A stretch of DNA of 20,645 nt from CAYVQU01 sp964453155 (lineage in GTDB: Bacteria > Chloroflexota > Anaerolineae > Anaerolineales > UBA11858). Every line of letters begins with the position of its first letter. Position 1 is the stretch's first letter. Under the pieces are notes generated by a model, which saw nothing but the letters and a program-made list of their open reading frames with translations, ran no database searches and was not told the DNA's origin. Both the position numbers and the translations under genes were made by a program. The DNA is taken from positions 1-20,645 of the forward strand of contig CAYVQU010000089.1 of NCBI GenBank assembly GCA_964453155.1, written 5' to 3'. This document shows positions 1 through 9,200 of the stretch, piece after piece.

Positions 1-283
1 GTATTCATGCTGTTAATGTACACCCTTCACCACCATAATCGGCGAAGGTATTGGCTTTGAAAAGAATTTTTTTTTCATCGGATCCCATCCACCAATCTGT
101 TCAAATACCGGCGGAGTGCTACCTCAAGAAACACATTCCACACACCTATGAAGATCAGGAAGGATGGCCTGTCAATCAACAAATACCAATCTCACTCACT
201 TTTACGCCCCAACAATAAACTGATCAAAAACAATTTGTCCATTACTGCAATGATGATAATTCATCCGACAAAGGTGTTCATTT
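1..283. other. Upstream region of the hox operon, no supported gene
   Basis: This is the leader of the hydrogenase operon. An AAGGTG Shine-Dalgarno sequence at about 271-276 precedes the hoxF ATG by seven bases. A run of T sits near 68-75. A plus-strand frame is open from about 39 to a TAA at 216-218 without an ATG; it could be a decayed gene end, but nothing in it is recognisable. A TTGTCC at 235-240 and a GATAAT at 255-260 look promoter-like, but the spacing is only 14 bases, so I do not call a promoter. Confidence 0.4.
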
Positions 284-2089
284 ATGAAAGAAATAATTTA
301 CAATCGAATTGAAAAGTACCGCGGAGACCGTGGTCGGCTGTTGGATATGCTAATTGATATTCAGGAAACGTATCTGCACATTCCAGCGGAAGCTGTCACG
401 ATCCTGGCCGACCAACTAGGCATCTCTAAAGTTGATGTTGAACAATGTATCAGCTTTTATCATTTCCTAACAGAAGAACCAGTAGGGAAATATGCCGTTT
501 ATCTCAATGACAGCGCCGTTGCTCAGATGAAGGGCCGGGCCGAGGTGGTAGCCGCGTTTGAGGCCGAAGCCGGTATTTCATTCAACTCCGTCACGCCAGA
601 TGGGTTGATCGGGCTGTGGGAAACCGCCGATATTGGGATGAATGATCAGGAACCGGCCGCCATCATCAATGGGGCCGTGTTTACGAAGCTGACCCCCAAA
701 AAGGTTCAAAATCTTGTTGCTGGAATGAAAGCCGAGAAAGATATCACGGCTCTCGTTGCGGAAACTGGTGAGGAGATCATCGGCCCCAAACTTATGCGGA
801 GCATGGTCCAGCCGAATATCCGCCAAAGGGGGGCTATTATCATCTACGAAGACTACGAATTCGGCCGGGCCTTGGAAAAAGCCATCGCCCAAACCCCCGA
901 AGAAGTCATTGCAGAAATCAAAAGCTCAAACTTACGTGGGCGCGGCGGGGCCGGTTTTCCTGCGGGACTTAAATGGGACTTCTGCCGCCAATCGAACAAC
1001 GGTGAAGCTTATATCATTTGTAATGCCGATGAAGGCGAACCAGGCACGTTCAAAGACCGGGTCTTGCTCTCTGAATTACCCCAAATGGTCTTCGAGGGCA
1101 TGATCATTGCCGGTTACGCCGTGGGCGCCAGGCAAGGCATTGTTTACCTGCGCTACGAATATCGCTATATGCTCGCTTATCTCGAGATTATCCTCCAAGA
1201 AATGCGCGCGCTGAACCAACTCGGCAATAATATTGCCGGGAAAAAAGGTTTTGATTTCGACATTCGCATTCAACTTGGAGCCGGGTCCTATGTTTGCGGA
1301 GCTGAATCGGCCCTGATCGAATCCCTCGAAGGCAAGCGCGGCGAGCCTCGCAACCGACCACCATTCCCGGTGCAGAAAGGCTATCGCGATATGCCCACCG
1401 TGGTCAACAACGTAGAAACTCTCTGCAAAGCGGTGAGTGTGATCGACAATGGGGCCGATTGGTTCCGATCTTTTGGCACTGGCGAATCATCCGGCACCAA
1501 ACTGCTCAGCATTTCTGGTGATTGCAAGCGCCCCGGAATTTTCGAGGTGGAATGGGGCGTTACGGTCAGTGCCTTGCTGAGACGAGTAGGTGCGACCGAT
1601 GTCCAGGCCGTCCAGATCGGCGGGCCTTCGGGAACCTGTATCGATCCTTCCCAATTTGATCGCCAGATCGCTTTTGAAGATCTGCCCACCGGTGGGGCCA
1701 TGATCATCATCGGGGAAGAACGCGATCTACTCAAAGATTTTATTCTGAACTATATGGATTTCTTTATCGAGGAATCGTGTAGCTCCTGTGCACCCTGCCG
1801 CGCCCTGACCGTCATATTGCGCAACAAACTACTTAAGATTTTGGATGGAAAAGGCACCAAGAAAGACATCGACGAACTTTATACCTGGGCGAACTATGAT
1901 CGGGCTGCCAATCGCTGTGGGTTGGGGCAAACCGCTGCCAATCCGATTATTACCACCATCGAAAATTTCCGCAGTCTTTACGAAGATCTCGTTCAAACGG
2001 ATGAAGAGTATGTCTCTACCTTCGATATGGAACAGGCAGTAGCAGAATCCTGCGAAGTCGTTGGTCGGGTTCCGAATTTAGTCCACTAG
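284..2089 (+). CDS. hoxF: NAD-reducing [NiFe]-hydrogenase diaphorase subunit HoxF (NuoE-NuoF fusion)
   Basis: This is the flavoprotein of the cytoplasmic diaphorase module; it binds FMN and NAD(H) and passes electrons to HoxU. The 601 residues are a NuoE-like domain (about 1-155) fused to a full NuoF-like domain (about 175-575), the usual HoxF architecture and length. The NuoF part has the glycine-rich GRGGAGFPAGLKW (219-231), the ADEGEPGTFKDR nucleotide/FMN region (248-259), GAGSYVCGAESALIESLEG (332-350), and [4Fe-4S] ligands Cys499, Cys502, Cys505 and Cys545. The NuoE-like part lacks all four Cys that hold the [2Fe-2S] N1a cluster in NuoE: the region at 74-82 reads LNDSAVAQM, and the second pair (near 117-120) falls in DIGM. 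It probably carries no cluster there. First gene of the operon, 29 bases before hoxU. Confidence 0.96.
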   Translation: MKEIIYNRIEKYRGDRGRLLDMLIDIQETYLHIPAEAVTILADQLGISKVDVEQCISFYHFLTEEPVGKYAVYLNDSAVAQMKGRAEVVAAFEAEAGISFNSVTPDGLIGLWETADIGMNDQEPAAIINGAVFTKLTPKKVQNLVAGMKAEKDITALVAETGEEIIGPKLMRSMVQPNIRQRGAIIIYEDYEFGRALEKAIAQTPEEVIAEIKSSNLRGRGGAGFPAGLKWDFCRQSNNGEAYIICNADEGEPGTFKDRVLLSELPQMVFEGMIIAGYAVGARQGIVYLRYEYRYMLAYLEIILQEMRALNQLGNNIAGKKGFDFDIRIQLGAGSYVCGAESALIESLEGKRGEPRNRPPFPVQKGYRDMPTVVNNVETLCKAVSVIDNGADWFRSFGTGESSGTKLLSISGDCKRPGIFEVEWGVTVSALLRRVGATDVQAVQIGGPSGTCIDPSQFDRQIAFEDLPTGGAMIIIGEERDLLKDFILNYMDFFIEESCSSCAPCRALTVILRNKLLKILDGKGTKKDIDELYTWANYDRAANRCGLGQTAANPIITTIENFRSLYEDLVQTDEEYVSTFDMEQAVAESCEVVGRVPNLVH

Positions 2090-2118
2090 CGCGACCGAAA
2101 TGAGTTGAAATAAAAACG

Positions 2119-2838
2119 ATGAAAACTAACGAAAAACTAACTTTCGAAATCGACGGAAAACCCTGCTACGCTCAACCCGGCCAATCGGTGATTGATGCCG
2201 CCAAAGAAAATGGGGTCTATATCCCCGCTCTCTGCCATTTTGAAGGCCTAAATCCGGCCGGTTCGTGCCGTATTTGTAATGTCAAGGTCAATGGTCGCAA
2301 TATGACGGCCTGCACCACCCCGGTGGCAGATGGAATGGTGATCGAAAACGCCACGCCCGAACTCGATGAGCTGCGCCAGGCCATCATCGAAGTTTTATTT
2401 GTTTCTGGCAACCACTTCTGCCCATCCTGCGAAAAGAGCGGGAACTGTGAGCTCCAAGCCCTGGCCTATCGCTACCAGATGATGGTACCGCGCTTCCCTT
2501 ATGAATTCCCGGTTAAGGGCGTCGAGGCGCGCGGCAACCATATTTTCCATGACCGCAATCGCTGTGTCATGTGCAAACGTTGTATTCGGTCGGTCACAAA
2601 AGATGGCAAAAATGTATTTTCCTACCGGGGGCGGGGAGGAGACCACCTGCAAGTTGCGATCGATATTGATCTGGCAGCCCAACTCACAGAAACCGAGGCC
2701 CAAGAAGCGATGGATATCTGCCCGGTGGGTGCCATCCTAAAGAAAGAACAAGGCTACCAAGTGCCGATTGGGGAACGAAAGTTCGATAAAGCACCCATTG
2801 GCAGTGAAATTGAAACCAACAACGGAAATAGGAATTAA
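2119..2838 (+). CDS. hoxU: NAD-reducing hydrogenase diaphorase subunit HoxU
   Basis: This iron-sulfur subunit wires HoxF to the hydrogenase module and corresponds to the N-terminal part of NuoG. The 239 residues hold a plant-ferredoxin-like [2Fe-2S] site (Cys39, Cys50, Cys53, Cys65), the His-Cys3 [4Fe-4S] site of the complex I N-module (His99, Cys101, Cys104, Cys110 in HFCPSCEKSGNC) and a further [4Fe-4S] site (Cys149, Cys152, Cys155 and Cys201 in DICPVGAI). All ligands are present. Length matches HoxU. The Shine-Dalgarno sequence is weak, so translation may depend on coupling to hoxF; hoxY starts four bases after the stop. Confidence 0.95.
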   Translation: MKTNEKLTFEIDGKPCYAQPGQSVIDAAKENGVYIPALCHFEGLNPAGSCRICNVKVNGRNMTACTTPVADGMVIENATPELDELRQAIIEVLFVSGNHFCPSCEKSGNCELQALAYRYQMMVPRFPYEFPVKGVEARGNHIFHDRNRCVMCKRCIRSVTKDGKNVFSYRGRGGDHLQVAIDIDLAAQLTETEAQEAMDICPVGAILKKEQGYQVPIGERKFDKAPIGSEIETNNGNRN

Positions 2839-2842
2839 TACG

Positions 2843-3391
2843 ATGAGTAAACCAGTATTAGCCACGACCTCACTGGCCGGATGCTTTGGATGCCACATGT
2901 CCGTCTTGGATATTGACGAACGCATTCTGGAATTAATCGAATTGGTTGAATTCAACAAGTCCCCGGTAGATGACATCAAAACCTTCACCAAGCAGTGTGA
3001 TATCGGCTTGATCGAAGGGGGATGCTGCAACAGCGAGAATATCGAAGTGTTGAAGGATTTCCGCAAAAACTGCAAAATCCTGGTTGCAGTCGGTGAATGC
3101 GCCATTATGGGGGGCCTGCCCGCCCTGCGGAATGGCATACCGATCCAAGAATGCCTGGAAGAAGCCTATCTCAATGGTCCCACCGTCGGCGAGAACACCG
3201 AAAAGATCATGCCCAATGATGACGAACTGCCGATGCTTCTGGATAAGGTTTACCCCTGCCATGAAATCGTCAAGATCGACTATTACCTACCGGGCTGCCC
3301 CCCCACCGCGGACCTGATCTGGAACGCCCTGGTGGCTCTGGTCACTGGTGATGAATTGAGCTTACCATACGAAGTTGTTAAATTTGACTAA
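2843..3391 (+). CDS. hoxY: NAD-reducing hydrogenase small subunit HoxY
   Basis: This is the short small subunit of the hydrogenase module, carrying the cluster proximal to the Ni-Fe site. I place the start at 2843, not at the longer in-frame ATG at 2768. The later start gives a four-base gap to hoxU and a GGAAATAGGA-like ribosome site, and protein similarity begins there with MSKPVLATTSLAGCFGCHMS. The product is 182 residues, the normal HoxY size. Likely proximal cluster ligands are Cys14 and Cys17 (GCFGC), Cys86 (GECA) and Cys152 (LPGCPP). There is no Tat signal or C-terminal membrane helix, which fits a soluble cytoplasmic enzyme. Confidence 0.95.
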   Translation: MSKPVLATTSLAGCFGCHMSVLDIDERILELIELVEFNKSPVDDIKTFTKQCDIGLIEGGCCNSENIEVLKDFRKNCKILVAVGECAIMGGLPALRNGIPIQECLEEAYLNGPTVGENTEKIMPNDDELPMLLDKVYPCHEIVKIDYYLPGCPPTADLIWNALVALVTGDELSLPYEVVKFD

Positions 3392-3448
3392 GTGTTTGGC
3401 GGTTTGCGCTTTGAAAAAGACTGGCAAAATTGACCGCCAATCCTTAGT
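3387..3448 (+). repeat. Two-part inverted repeat between hoxY and hoxH
   Basis: Two nested perfect arms can pair: ACTAAG (3387-3392) with CTTAGT (3443-3448), and TTGGCGGT (3396-3403) with ACCGCCAA (3433-3440). They are separated by a small internal loop (TGT against TC) and close on a 29-base loop. The structure overlaps the hoxY stop codon and ends 27 bases before the hoxH start. No T-run follows, so it is not an ordinary terminator. A role in mRNA stability or in setting the HoxH level is possible but inferred. Confidence 0.55.
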
Positions 3449-3475
3449 TGAAGAAAACTTATCAGGATACAAAAT

Positions 3476-4927
3476 ATGCCTAAGAAAATTACGATTGAAC
3501 CAGTAACCCGCGTTGAAGGTCACGGTAAAGTGACCATCCACCTTGATGACCAGCAGAATGTCGATTACACCCGGTTCCACATTGTGGAATTTCGGGGATT
3601 TGAGCGCTTTGTTCAGGGCCGCCCCTATTGGGAGGCCCCGGTATTGGTCCAGCGTCTGTGCGGTATCTGCCCGGTCAGCCATCACCTGGCCGCGGCCAAA
3701 GCCCTAGACGTCATTGTTGGCGCGGGGACTGGTGAGGGTCTGACGCCCACCGGTGAGAAAATGCGCCGCCTGATGCACTACGGGCAAATGTTCCAGTCGC
3801 ACGCCTTGCATTTCTTCCACCTGGTTTCCCCTGACCTGCTCTTCGGCATCGATGCTGACCCTGCGATTCGCAATGTGATCGGAGTCGCTCTCGAGCATAA
3901 AGAACTAGCCGTCCAGGGTGTGATGATGCGCAAGTTCGGCCAGGAGATTATTCGGGCCACGGCGGGCAAGAAAATCCACGGCACCGGCGCCATCCCTGGC
4001 GGGATCAACAAGCATCTCAACCCCGAAGACAAAGAATCCTTCCTGAACGGCGCGGACCCCCTCAATATCGACCAAATGATCGCCTGGTCGCAGGGCGTCC
4101 TGGAATTCTTCAAAGATTACTACACCAAGAATCAGGATTTCATCGACAACTTCGCCGCCTTCCCCTCCAACCACTTGAGTCTGGTTCGCAAAGATGGGGC
4201 CCTAGACCTGTATCACGGCGTTTTGCGGGCGGTTGATACCGAGGGCAACAAAATTCTCGACGATGTCGATTACCAGGATTATGAACAGTATATTGAAGAA
4301 GAAGTTCGCTCCTGGAGCTACATGAAGTTCCCCTATCTTAAGCACTTGGGCACAGAAAAAGGCTGGTACCGCGTCGGTCCGTTGGCCCGGTTGAACACTT
4401 GCGATTTCATCCCCACGCCCCTGGCCCAGGCCGAGTTCGAAGCCTTCAAAGCCGCCACCCACGGCAAACCGAACAACCACTGCCTGCACTACCACTATGC
4501 CCGCTTGATCGAAACCCTGCACTCCGCCGAGGTTATCCGCGATCTATTGAATGATCCCGATCTAATGGCAGGTGACCGGGTCACTACCGGCACCAAAGTG
4601 AACAAAGGCATCGGCTTAATTGAGGCCCCGCGCGGCACGCTGTTCCATCACTATGAGATCAACGAGCACGACCAGATCACATTGGCCAACCTGATCGTTT
4701 CCACCACCAACAACAACGAACCCATGAACCAGTCGGTCAACCGGGTGGCTCACTCTTGGATGGACGGCCAGCCCGAGATCACCGAACCGATGATGAATGC
4801 GGTCGAAGTCGCTATTCGAGCCTATGACCCTTGTCTGAGCTGTGCCACCCACGCCCTTGGCCAAATGCCGTTGGAAGTTTCGTTGTTCGATGCCGAGAAC
4901 AACCTGATAGACACGAAACGAACTTAG
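3476..4927 (+). CDS. hoxH: NAD-reducing [NiFe]-hydrogenase large subunit HoxH
   Basis: This is the catalytic subunit that oxidises H2 or reduces protons at a Ni-Fe(CN)2CO centre. The 483 residues start with the large-subunit motif EPVTRVEGHGKVTIH (8-22). Active-site cysteines are Cys62 and Cys65 in RLCGICPVSHH, and Cys453 and Cys456 in DPCLSCATH. A 24-residue C-terminal extension follows His459 (ALGQMPLEV to the end); large subunits are normally cut after this His once nickel is inserted, and the likely protease is the adjacent HoxW. The NAD-linked group 3d assignment rests on the HoxFU partners and the DPCLSCATHALGQ end. An AGGA sits eight bases before the ATG. The hyp maturation genes are not in the window. 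Confidence 0.97.
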   Translation: MPKKITIEPVTRVEGHGKVTIHLDDQQNVDYTRFHIVEFRGFERFVQGRPYWEAPVLVQRLCGICPVSHHLAAAKALDVIVGAGTGEGLTPTGEKMRRLMHYGQMFQSHALHFFHLVSPDLLFGIDADPAIRNVIGVALEHKELAVQGVMMRKFGQEIIRATAGKKIHGTGAIPGGINKHLNPEDKESFLNGADPLNIDQMIAWSQGVLEFFKDYYTKNQDFIDNFAAFPSNHLSLVRKDGALDLYHGVLRAVDTEGNKILDDVDYQDYEQYIEEEVRSWSYMKFPYLKHLGTEKGWYRVGPLARLNTCDFIPTPLAQAEFEAFKAATHGKPNNHCLHYHYARLIETLHSAEVIRDLLNDPDLMAGDRVTTGTKVNKGIGLIEAPRGTLFHHYEINEHDQITLANLIVSTTNNNEPMNQSVNRVAHSWMDGQPEITEPMMNAVEVAIRAYDPCLSCATHALGQMPLEVSLFDAENNLIDTKRT

Positions 4928-4936
4928 TCGGCTTCG

Positions 4937-5422
4937 ATGCGAATTTTGATTTATGGCTATGGAAACCCAGGCCGTCAAGACGACGGCCTGGGTGTTGCGT
5001 TAACCAATCAAATTGAAGATTGGGTGCTCGAAAACCAACTGACGGGGTTTGAATTTGAGAATAATTATCAGTTGAATATCGAAGATGCGACCGCCATCGC
5101 TGACAAAGATTTAGTCATTTTTGCTGACGCGTCCGAAGAGGATATAGCTGATTTCTGCTTGAGCAATGTTGATGGGTCTACCAAATTGGCCTTCACCACC
5201 CACGCGGCCTCACCTGGTTATATCGTCCATCTCTGCAAAGAACTCTTTCAAAAAGAACCTCTGGTGCTCCTGCTGCATATCAAGGGTTACAAATGGGCCT
5301 TTCAGGAAGGGCTTTCAGAACGAGCCATAGAGAACCTGGATCAGGCCGTGGAATACCTAAAAACCCTACTGGCAAATCCGGAAGTGGTGATCGAATCGCA
5401 GGAAACACTTAAATTATGTTAA
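4937..5422 (+). CDS. hoxW: Hydrogenase maturation protease HoxW
   Basis: This nickel-dependent endopeptidase of the HyaD/HybD/HoxW family should remove the HoxH C-terminal extension as the last maturation step. The 161 residues open with YGYGNPGRQDDGLGV (6-20), the family N-terminal signature; the DDG form is common in proteases for NAD-linked hydrogenases. Likely metal-contacting residues are Asp16, Asp64 in the FADA strand, and His89 in TTHAASPG, by analogy to the Glu/Asp/His set of HybD. The gene starts nine bases after the hoxH stop without a clear Shine-Dalgarno sequence, which suggests translational coupling. It is the last gene of the operon. Confidence 0.93.
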   Translation: MRILIYGYGNPGRQDDGLGVALTNQIEDWVLENQLTGFEFENNYQLNIEDATAIADKDLVIFADASEEDIADFCLSNVDGSTKLAFTTHAASPGYIVHLCKELFQKEPLVLLLHIKGYKWAFQEGLSERAIENLDQAVEYLKTLLANPEVVIESQETLKLC

Positions 5423-5473
5423 AAGATGGATCGTTCAACTAGATAGACTCCCCCTGAGCAGGTGTTTTTTATA

Positions 5474-5508
5474 TGGGTGTTGGGCGCACTTAGTGTACCC
5501 AATACCCA
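5474..5508. terminator. Hairpin between convergent hoxW and the CBS-domain gene
   Basis: TGGGTGTTGGGCGCAC (5474-5489) can pair with GTGTACCCAATACCCA (5493-5508) across a three-base loop; there is one true mismatch and two G-T pairs. It lies in the 142-base gap between two genes that point at each other. A T6 run at 5465-5470 precedes it and only a loose T-rich stretch (TTTGGTTTTA) follows, so it is an imperfect bidirectional terminator candidate. Confidence 0.5.
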
Positions 5509-5564
5509 CATTTGGTTTTATGGAGCAGGTTGATATTAAAAGGTTAGGAAGATCCTGCTCTCAG

Positions 5565-6026
5565 CTACTTGGAGGGTACCGAAAGATACGCCCCGGTGAT
5601 ATAGTTTTCGAGCTGTTCGATGACAAACTCCTGTTGCGAAATGATCGCTTTGACGACATCTCCGATGGAGATGATGCCTACTAATTCGTCATCTTCAACA
5701 ACCGGGAGGTGGCGAATGTGTTTACTGGTCATCAACGCCATACATTCTTCGGTTGTGTTCTCTGGTTTTACACAGATCACCCGGCGAGTCATAATTTCAC
5801 TAACCGGTAGATCCTTTGATGATTTTCCCTTGAGAATAACTTTGCGGGCATAATCTCGTTCAGAGAAAACCCCGACTACTCGTAGATCATCCAGAACAAC
5901 TAAAGCCCCAACGCTTTTATCCGACATAAATTTAAGCGCGTCGAAAACAGTTGTAGCGGGTGAAGTTGACCAGACTTCATTTCCCTTTTCTGAAAGGATT
6001 TGCTTTACACTCGTAGTTTTTTGCAT
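5565..6026 (-). CDS. CBS-domain pair protein
   Basis: This is a 153-residue cytoplasmic protein made almost entirely of two tandem CBS domains (about 14-65 and 78-130), a module that usually senses adenine nucleotides. The first domain contains VGALVVLDDLRVVGVFSERDYAR and the second VSEIMTRRVICVKPENT and HIRHLPVVEDDELVGIISIGDVVK, both typical of stand-alone CBS-pair proteins. There is no attached enzyme, transporter or DNA-binding domain, so the regulated target is unknown. The ATG at 6026 is supported by an AAAGGAG ribosome site. It points toward the hox operon but is not co-transcribed with it. Confidence 0.9.
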   Translation of the reverse strand: MQKTTSVKQILSEKGNEVWSTSPATTVFDALKFMSDKSVGALVVLDDLRVVGVFSERDYARKVILKGKSSKDLPVSEIMTRRVICVKPENTTEECMALMTSKHIRHLPVVEDDELVGIISIGDVVKAIISQQEFVIEQLENYITGAYLSVPSK

Positions 6027-6072
6027 GATTTTCTCCTTTGTCAGATTATGGGGAGTGGTTACCGTTTATAAC

Positions 6073-6078
6073 AGTATA
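6073..6078 (-). promoter_or_regulatory. Possible -10 box for the CBS-domain gene
   Basis: On the minus strand a TATACT lies about 47 bases before the ATG. A convincing -35 hexamer is not visible at 16-18 bases, so this is a weak call. The rest of the 182-base gap (6027-6208) holds AT-rich sequence and scattered GGTCT words but no gene. Confidence 0.25.
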
Positions 6079-6208
6079 CATTATTTTTACGATTTTCCAC
6101 AGTTTTTACAGTGGTCAATTTGTCTTACCTGTCTCAAGGGTCTAATTGGTCTGAAATGGCGTAACCAAGTAGACGTTTGAGAGCAGCTAAACATCTCAGA
6201 CCGCCAGA

Positions 6209-9200
6209 CTATCTCTCACATATCTGCGCTGGTTCGTACCAGGCTGCCAGGCCTTTTTGGAGTTGATCAGCTGCTTCTTGTGGCGTCATCTCACCGTGAA
6301 GAACTCCTAAGGCCCCAATTTCCATGAGTTTGGAACCGCTGGGCAGACCTTCATTTATGGCCCAACTAACGTCGGTATCTTGGTCAGAGGCCAAAGCCTG
6401 GAACGCCTGGGCATGAGCATCTTCGAGGTGCGGTGCGGCAGTGTTCATACTAAAGAACCCTAATAACTGGTTGCCAAATAATTCGGCGGCTTCGGGAGTG
6501 GTTAACCACTCGAGAAACACCCGGGCGGCGGCCTTGTTCTTGGAGACCGTGTTCAAGCCGATGCCAAAGTCCGGGGCATAAATAACATATCCGGTTTGCC
6601 CAGCAGGGGGCGGTACCGCGATCACCGACCATTTAAAATCAGGATTGGCCTGCTGTAGATTCAATAAATCCCAAGACCCATTCATCCACATGGCAGCTTC
6701 TCCCTGCAAGAAGAGGTCCTCACTATCTGAATCCCGCAGTTCTTCGTGCCCTGCGGGTAAATAGGGTACCAGATCAGCCAGGGCCTGATAGGCGGCCACC
6801 ACATGGGCATCATTGAAACAACGCGCCCCAGACATATAAGCCTCCCGCCCCTCAGCCCCGCCAATTAGGTTCGGGACGATATTCCAGAAAAGTAGCGCGC
6901 GGGCCGTCCACTGACTCCCAGAGGTGTTTGCAAAGGGGATATGGCCAGCGGCTTGAATTGCTTCGGCAGCCACCAGCAACTCTTCCCAGGTAGTGGGTAA
7001 ATCGAGACCTAATTCAGCAAAGATATCTTGATTGTAGTAAATGCCCATGTAAGAGGCCATGACTGGCACAGCATAGGGGACCTGCTCGTCGTCAACCCAG
7101 GCCTGCAATGCTTCGTGACTAAAATTCTCGTGCAAACCGGGCAGATCGGTGAGTGGCTCGAGGTGATCATTTTCAATATAGCCATCGGCATAGGAGAACG
7201 CGCCGACATAATACAGATCGGGACCACCACCGCTATCGAGTTGGGCATCCAGCGAGTTGAAATAATTTAACAAGGGATCGAATTTCACCTCGATATCTGG
7301 GTGTTGCTGGTTGAAAACCGCGAGAATGCGATTCAGTGGATCGATATCATCGACGCGCCAGGATCCCAGAGTCAGCGTAACCGGCCCGGATTCAGGCTCA
7401 TCTCTATCGGTATCGTCTCGAACAATTCCAGTCTCAATCGGCTGGGCTGGCTGTTGAACTGGTGACCATGAAAATGTAGAAAAATGGGAAAAAAACCAAA
7501 AACCGAGAGACAAAACTATCAAGGGGTAAATGATTTTCCCGGCCAACATATATGTGGAAACCCGGTTTGTGTTCCCGCGATCATTCTCCCAGCGAGTTAT
7601 CATCGTTAGGATAATTTCCGCCACGATCATCCCATACATCACATAGAAAACGTTATCCAATGCCACGGTGTACCCGATCCCGGGGAGATCGTTCGACAAT
7701 TTGATGTGGAAAAAGGCCACCGTCAGCAATGCACCCCGCCCAATGGCATTCTTGATGGCTAATTGTTCCGGTGGTAAGAAGATCGAGATATACGAAAGAA
7801 TAATCACCGCCCCCAGGGGTAGCATATTCTTAAAAATGAAACTGAGTACGTCTCTTTCGATTTCGATATTGGCATTGAATTGGGAATATTCCAGACCCGT
7901 GTCAGAATCTAAAAACCGAGGGTGTCCCAGACTCCCCGCATTGGCCAGAGTATCTTGATAAAAATGAATGGCGGTTGGCTGCCATTCGCCTTCAGCATCG
8001 AACACTTCATCCTGTCGCAACTTGTCAAAAATCTCATGATTGGCTTCAGTCGCCATCCCAACCCAGTCAATGACATAAATCAAATCCTCCCGAGTCAGGT
8101 CTTCGTGTTGAAATCTAATCGCTATTTTCTGGCGATCAAAGGGATAATCGCGATAGTGGAATTCACTGTTGAATGTTGTTTTTACTCGATAAATCCGATA
8201 GGTAATACCATCAACCACCTCTTCGACAAAAACATCCTGATCTTTAAGCCGGTAATCAATTTCCGAATTGTTGAATTGAATATAATCGGCATTGATCTCA
8301 CCGGCGCTGCGGAACCATACATAGAAATCGGCCGTAAAGGTTGCATCCTTTAGATCAATATCGCTGATCTCATTAAACGCCACGCTGGTATAAGCTATCG
8401 CAGTATTATGCATATAGCGATTATTGACAATCAATACCCGCCCATCTGCCAGTCGGTCCGATAAATCTGTAATCTGACGAGGTGCGTAAATGGGCTGTAA
8501 CTGGTTCATGGCCGAGATCAAATAGCCATTGTGGAAAAGACCCATTGGGATTGTTTTTTCAATATCACCATTTTTATTGAAATAGATCTTGCCAGTGATG
8601 CCGTCAAGCGCGTTTTCAGGCATATTCAGCGTTTCCAAATGGTGACGAATATTAACTCGGTCGGTGGTCAGGTTATGGGGGTCCCCCTGGATATCTGCTG
8701 CTCGCAGGGCGTCAAGGGCGGTCAGGGCGGCATCATAATAGGTTGCGGCCACCCAATCTGGATTTTTCCCATAACGCTGATCAAACAAAGTGTTGAATTC
8801 TTCGGCTTGTTCCCCACCGATGTCGAACAAGAAGGGCGACAGGGCTAACAAGCCATCGGTGAAGTATCCGGGGTCAATTTGTTCTTCGGGTAAATCCCTA
8901 AATTGGTTGTTAAATTGCCCTTCGCCAAGCAAGACGGCGCCAACCAGGGGATAGCCTAAGCCCTTCCGTTTCATCTGGGTGAGGAGTTCCAGGCCTTCCT
9001 GTTCATTCACGGCTAAAAAAATGATGCCTGGATCATCATCTCGGGCTTTAAGTAATTCGATGATGATTTCATCTAGTTGGTCGGTTATATCTTGCTCGGA
9101 GGGCTGTTCAAATGCCCACTGATACTTGATCTCCCCTCCCAAACCTTGAAAAGTATTCGCGAAGGGCTCCACTAACTCCGTGGAGTTTTTTTGATTCGTG

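Noticed and set aside
39..218. Plus-strand open frame of about 60 codons before hoxF, with a protein-like tail
   Set aside because: It has no ATG, no ribosome site and no recognisable domain, and it begins at a stop next to a T-run. It could be a decayed gene end but cannot be supported.
235..260. Promoter-like TTGTCC and GATAAT before hoxF
   Set aside because: The spacing is 14 bases, too short for a standard sigma-70 promoter.
2768..2842. Upstream in-frame start for hoxY
   Set aside because: It overlaps hoxU and adds 25 residues with no similarity; the ATG at 2843 has a ribosome site and the normal HoxY N-terminus.
6209..7400. Possibility that the receptor channel is two genes (channel and separate sugar-binding protein) merged by error
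   Set aside because: The frame is continuous through the junction, the C-terminal domain has no signal peptide or start of its own, and the topology after M4 is correct for an extracellular domain. Only read-level data could exclude an assembly error.
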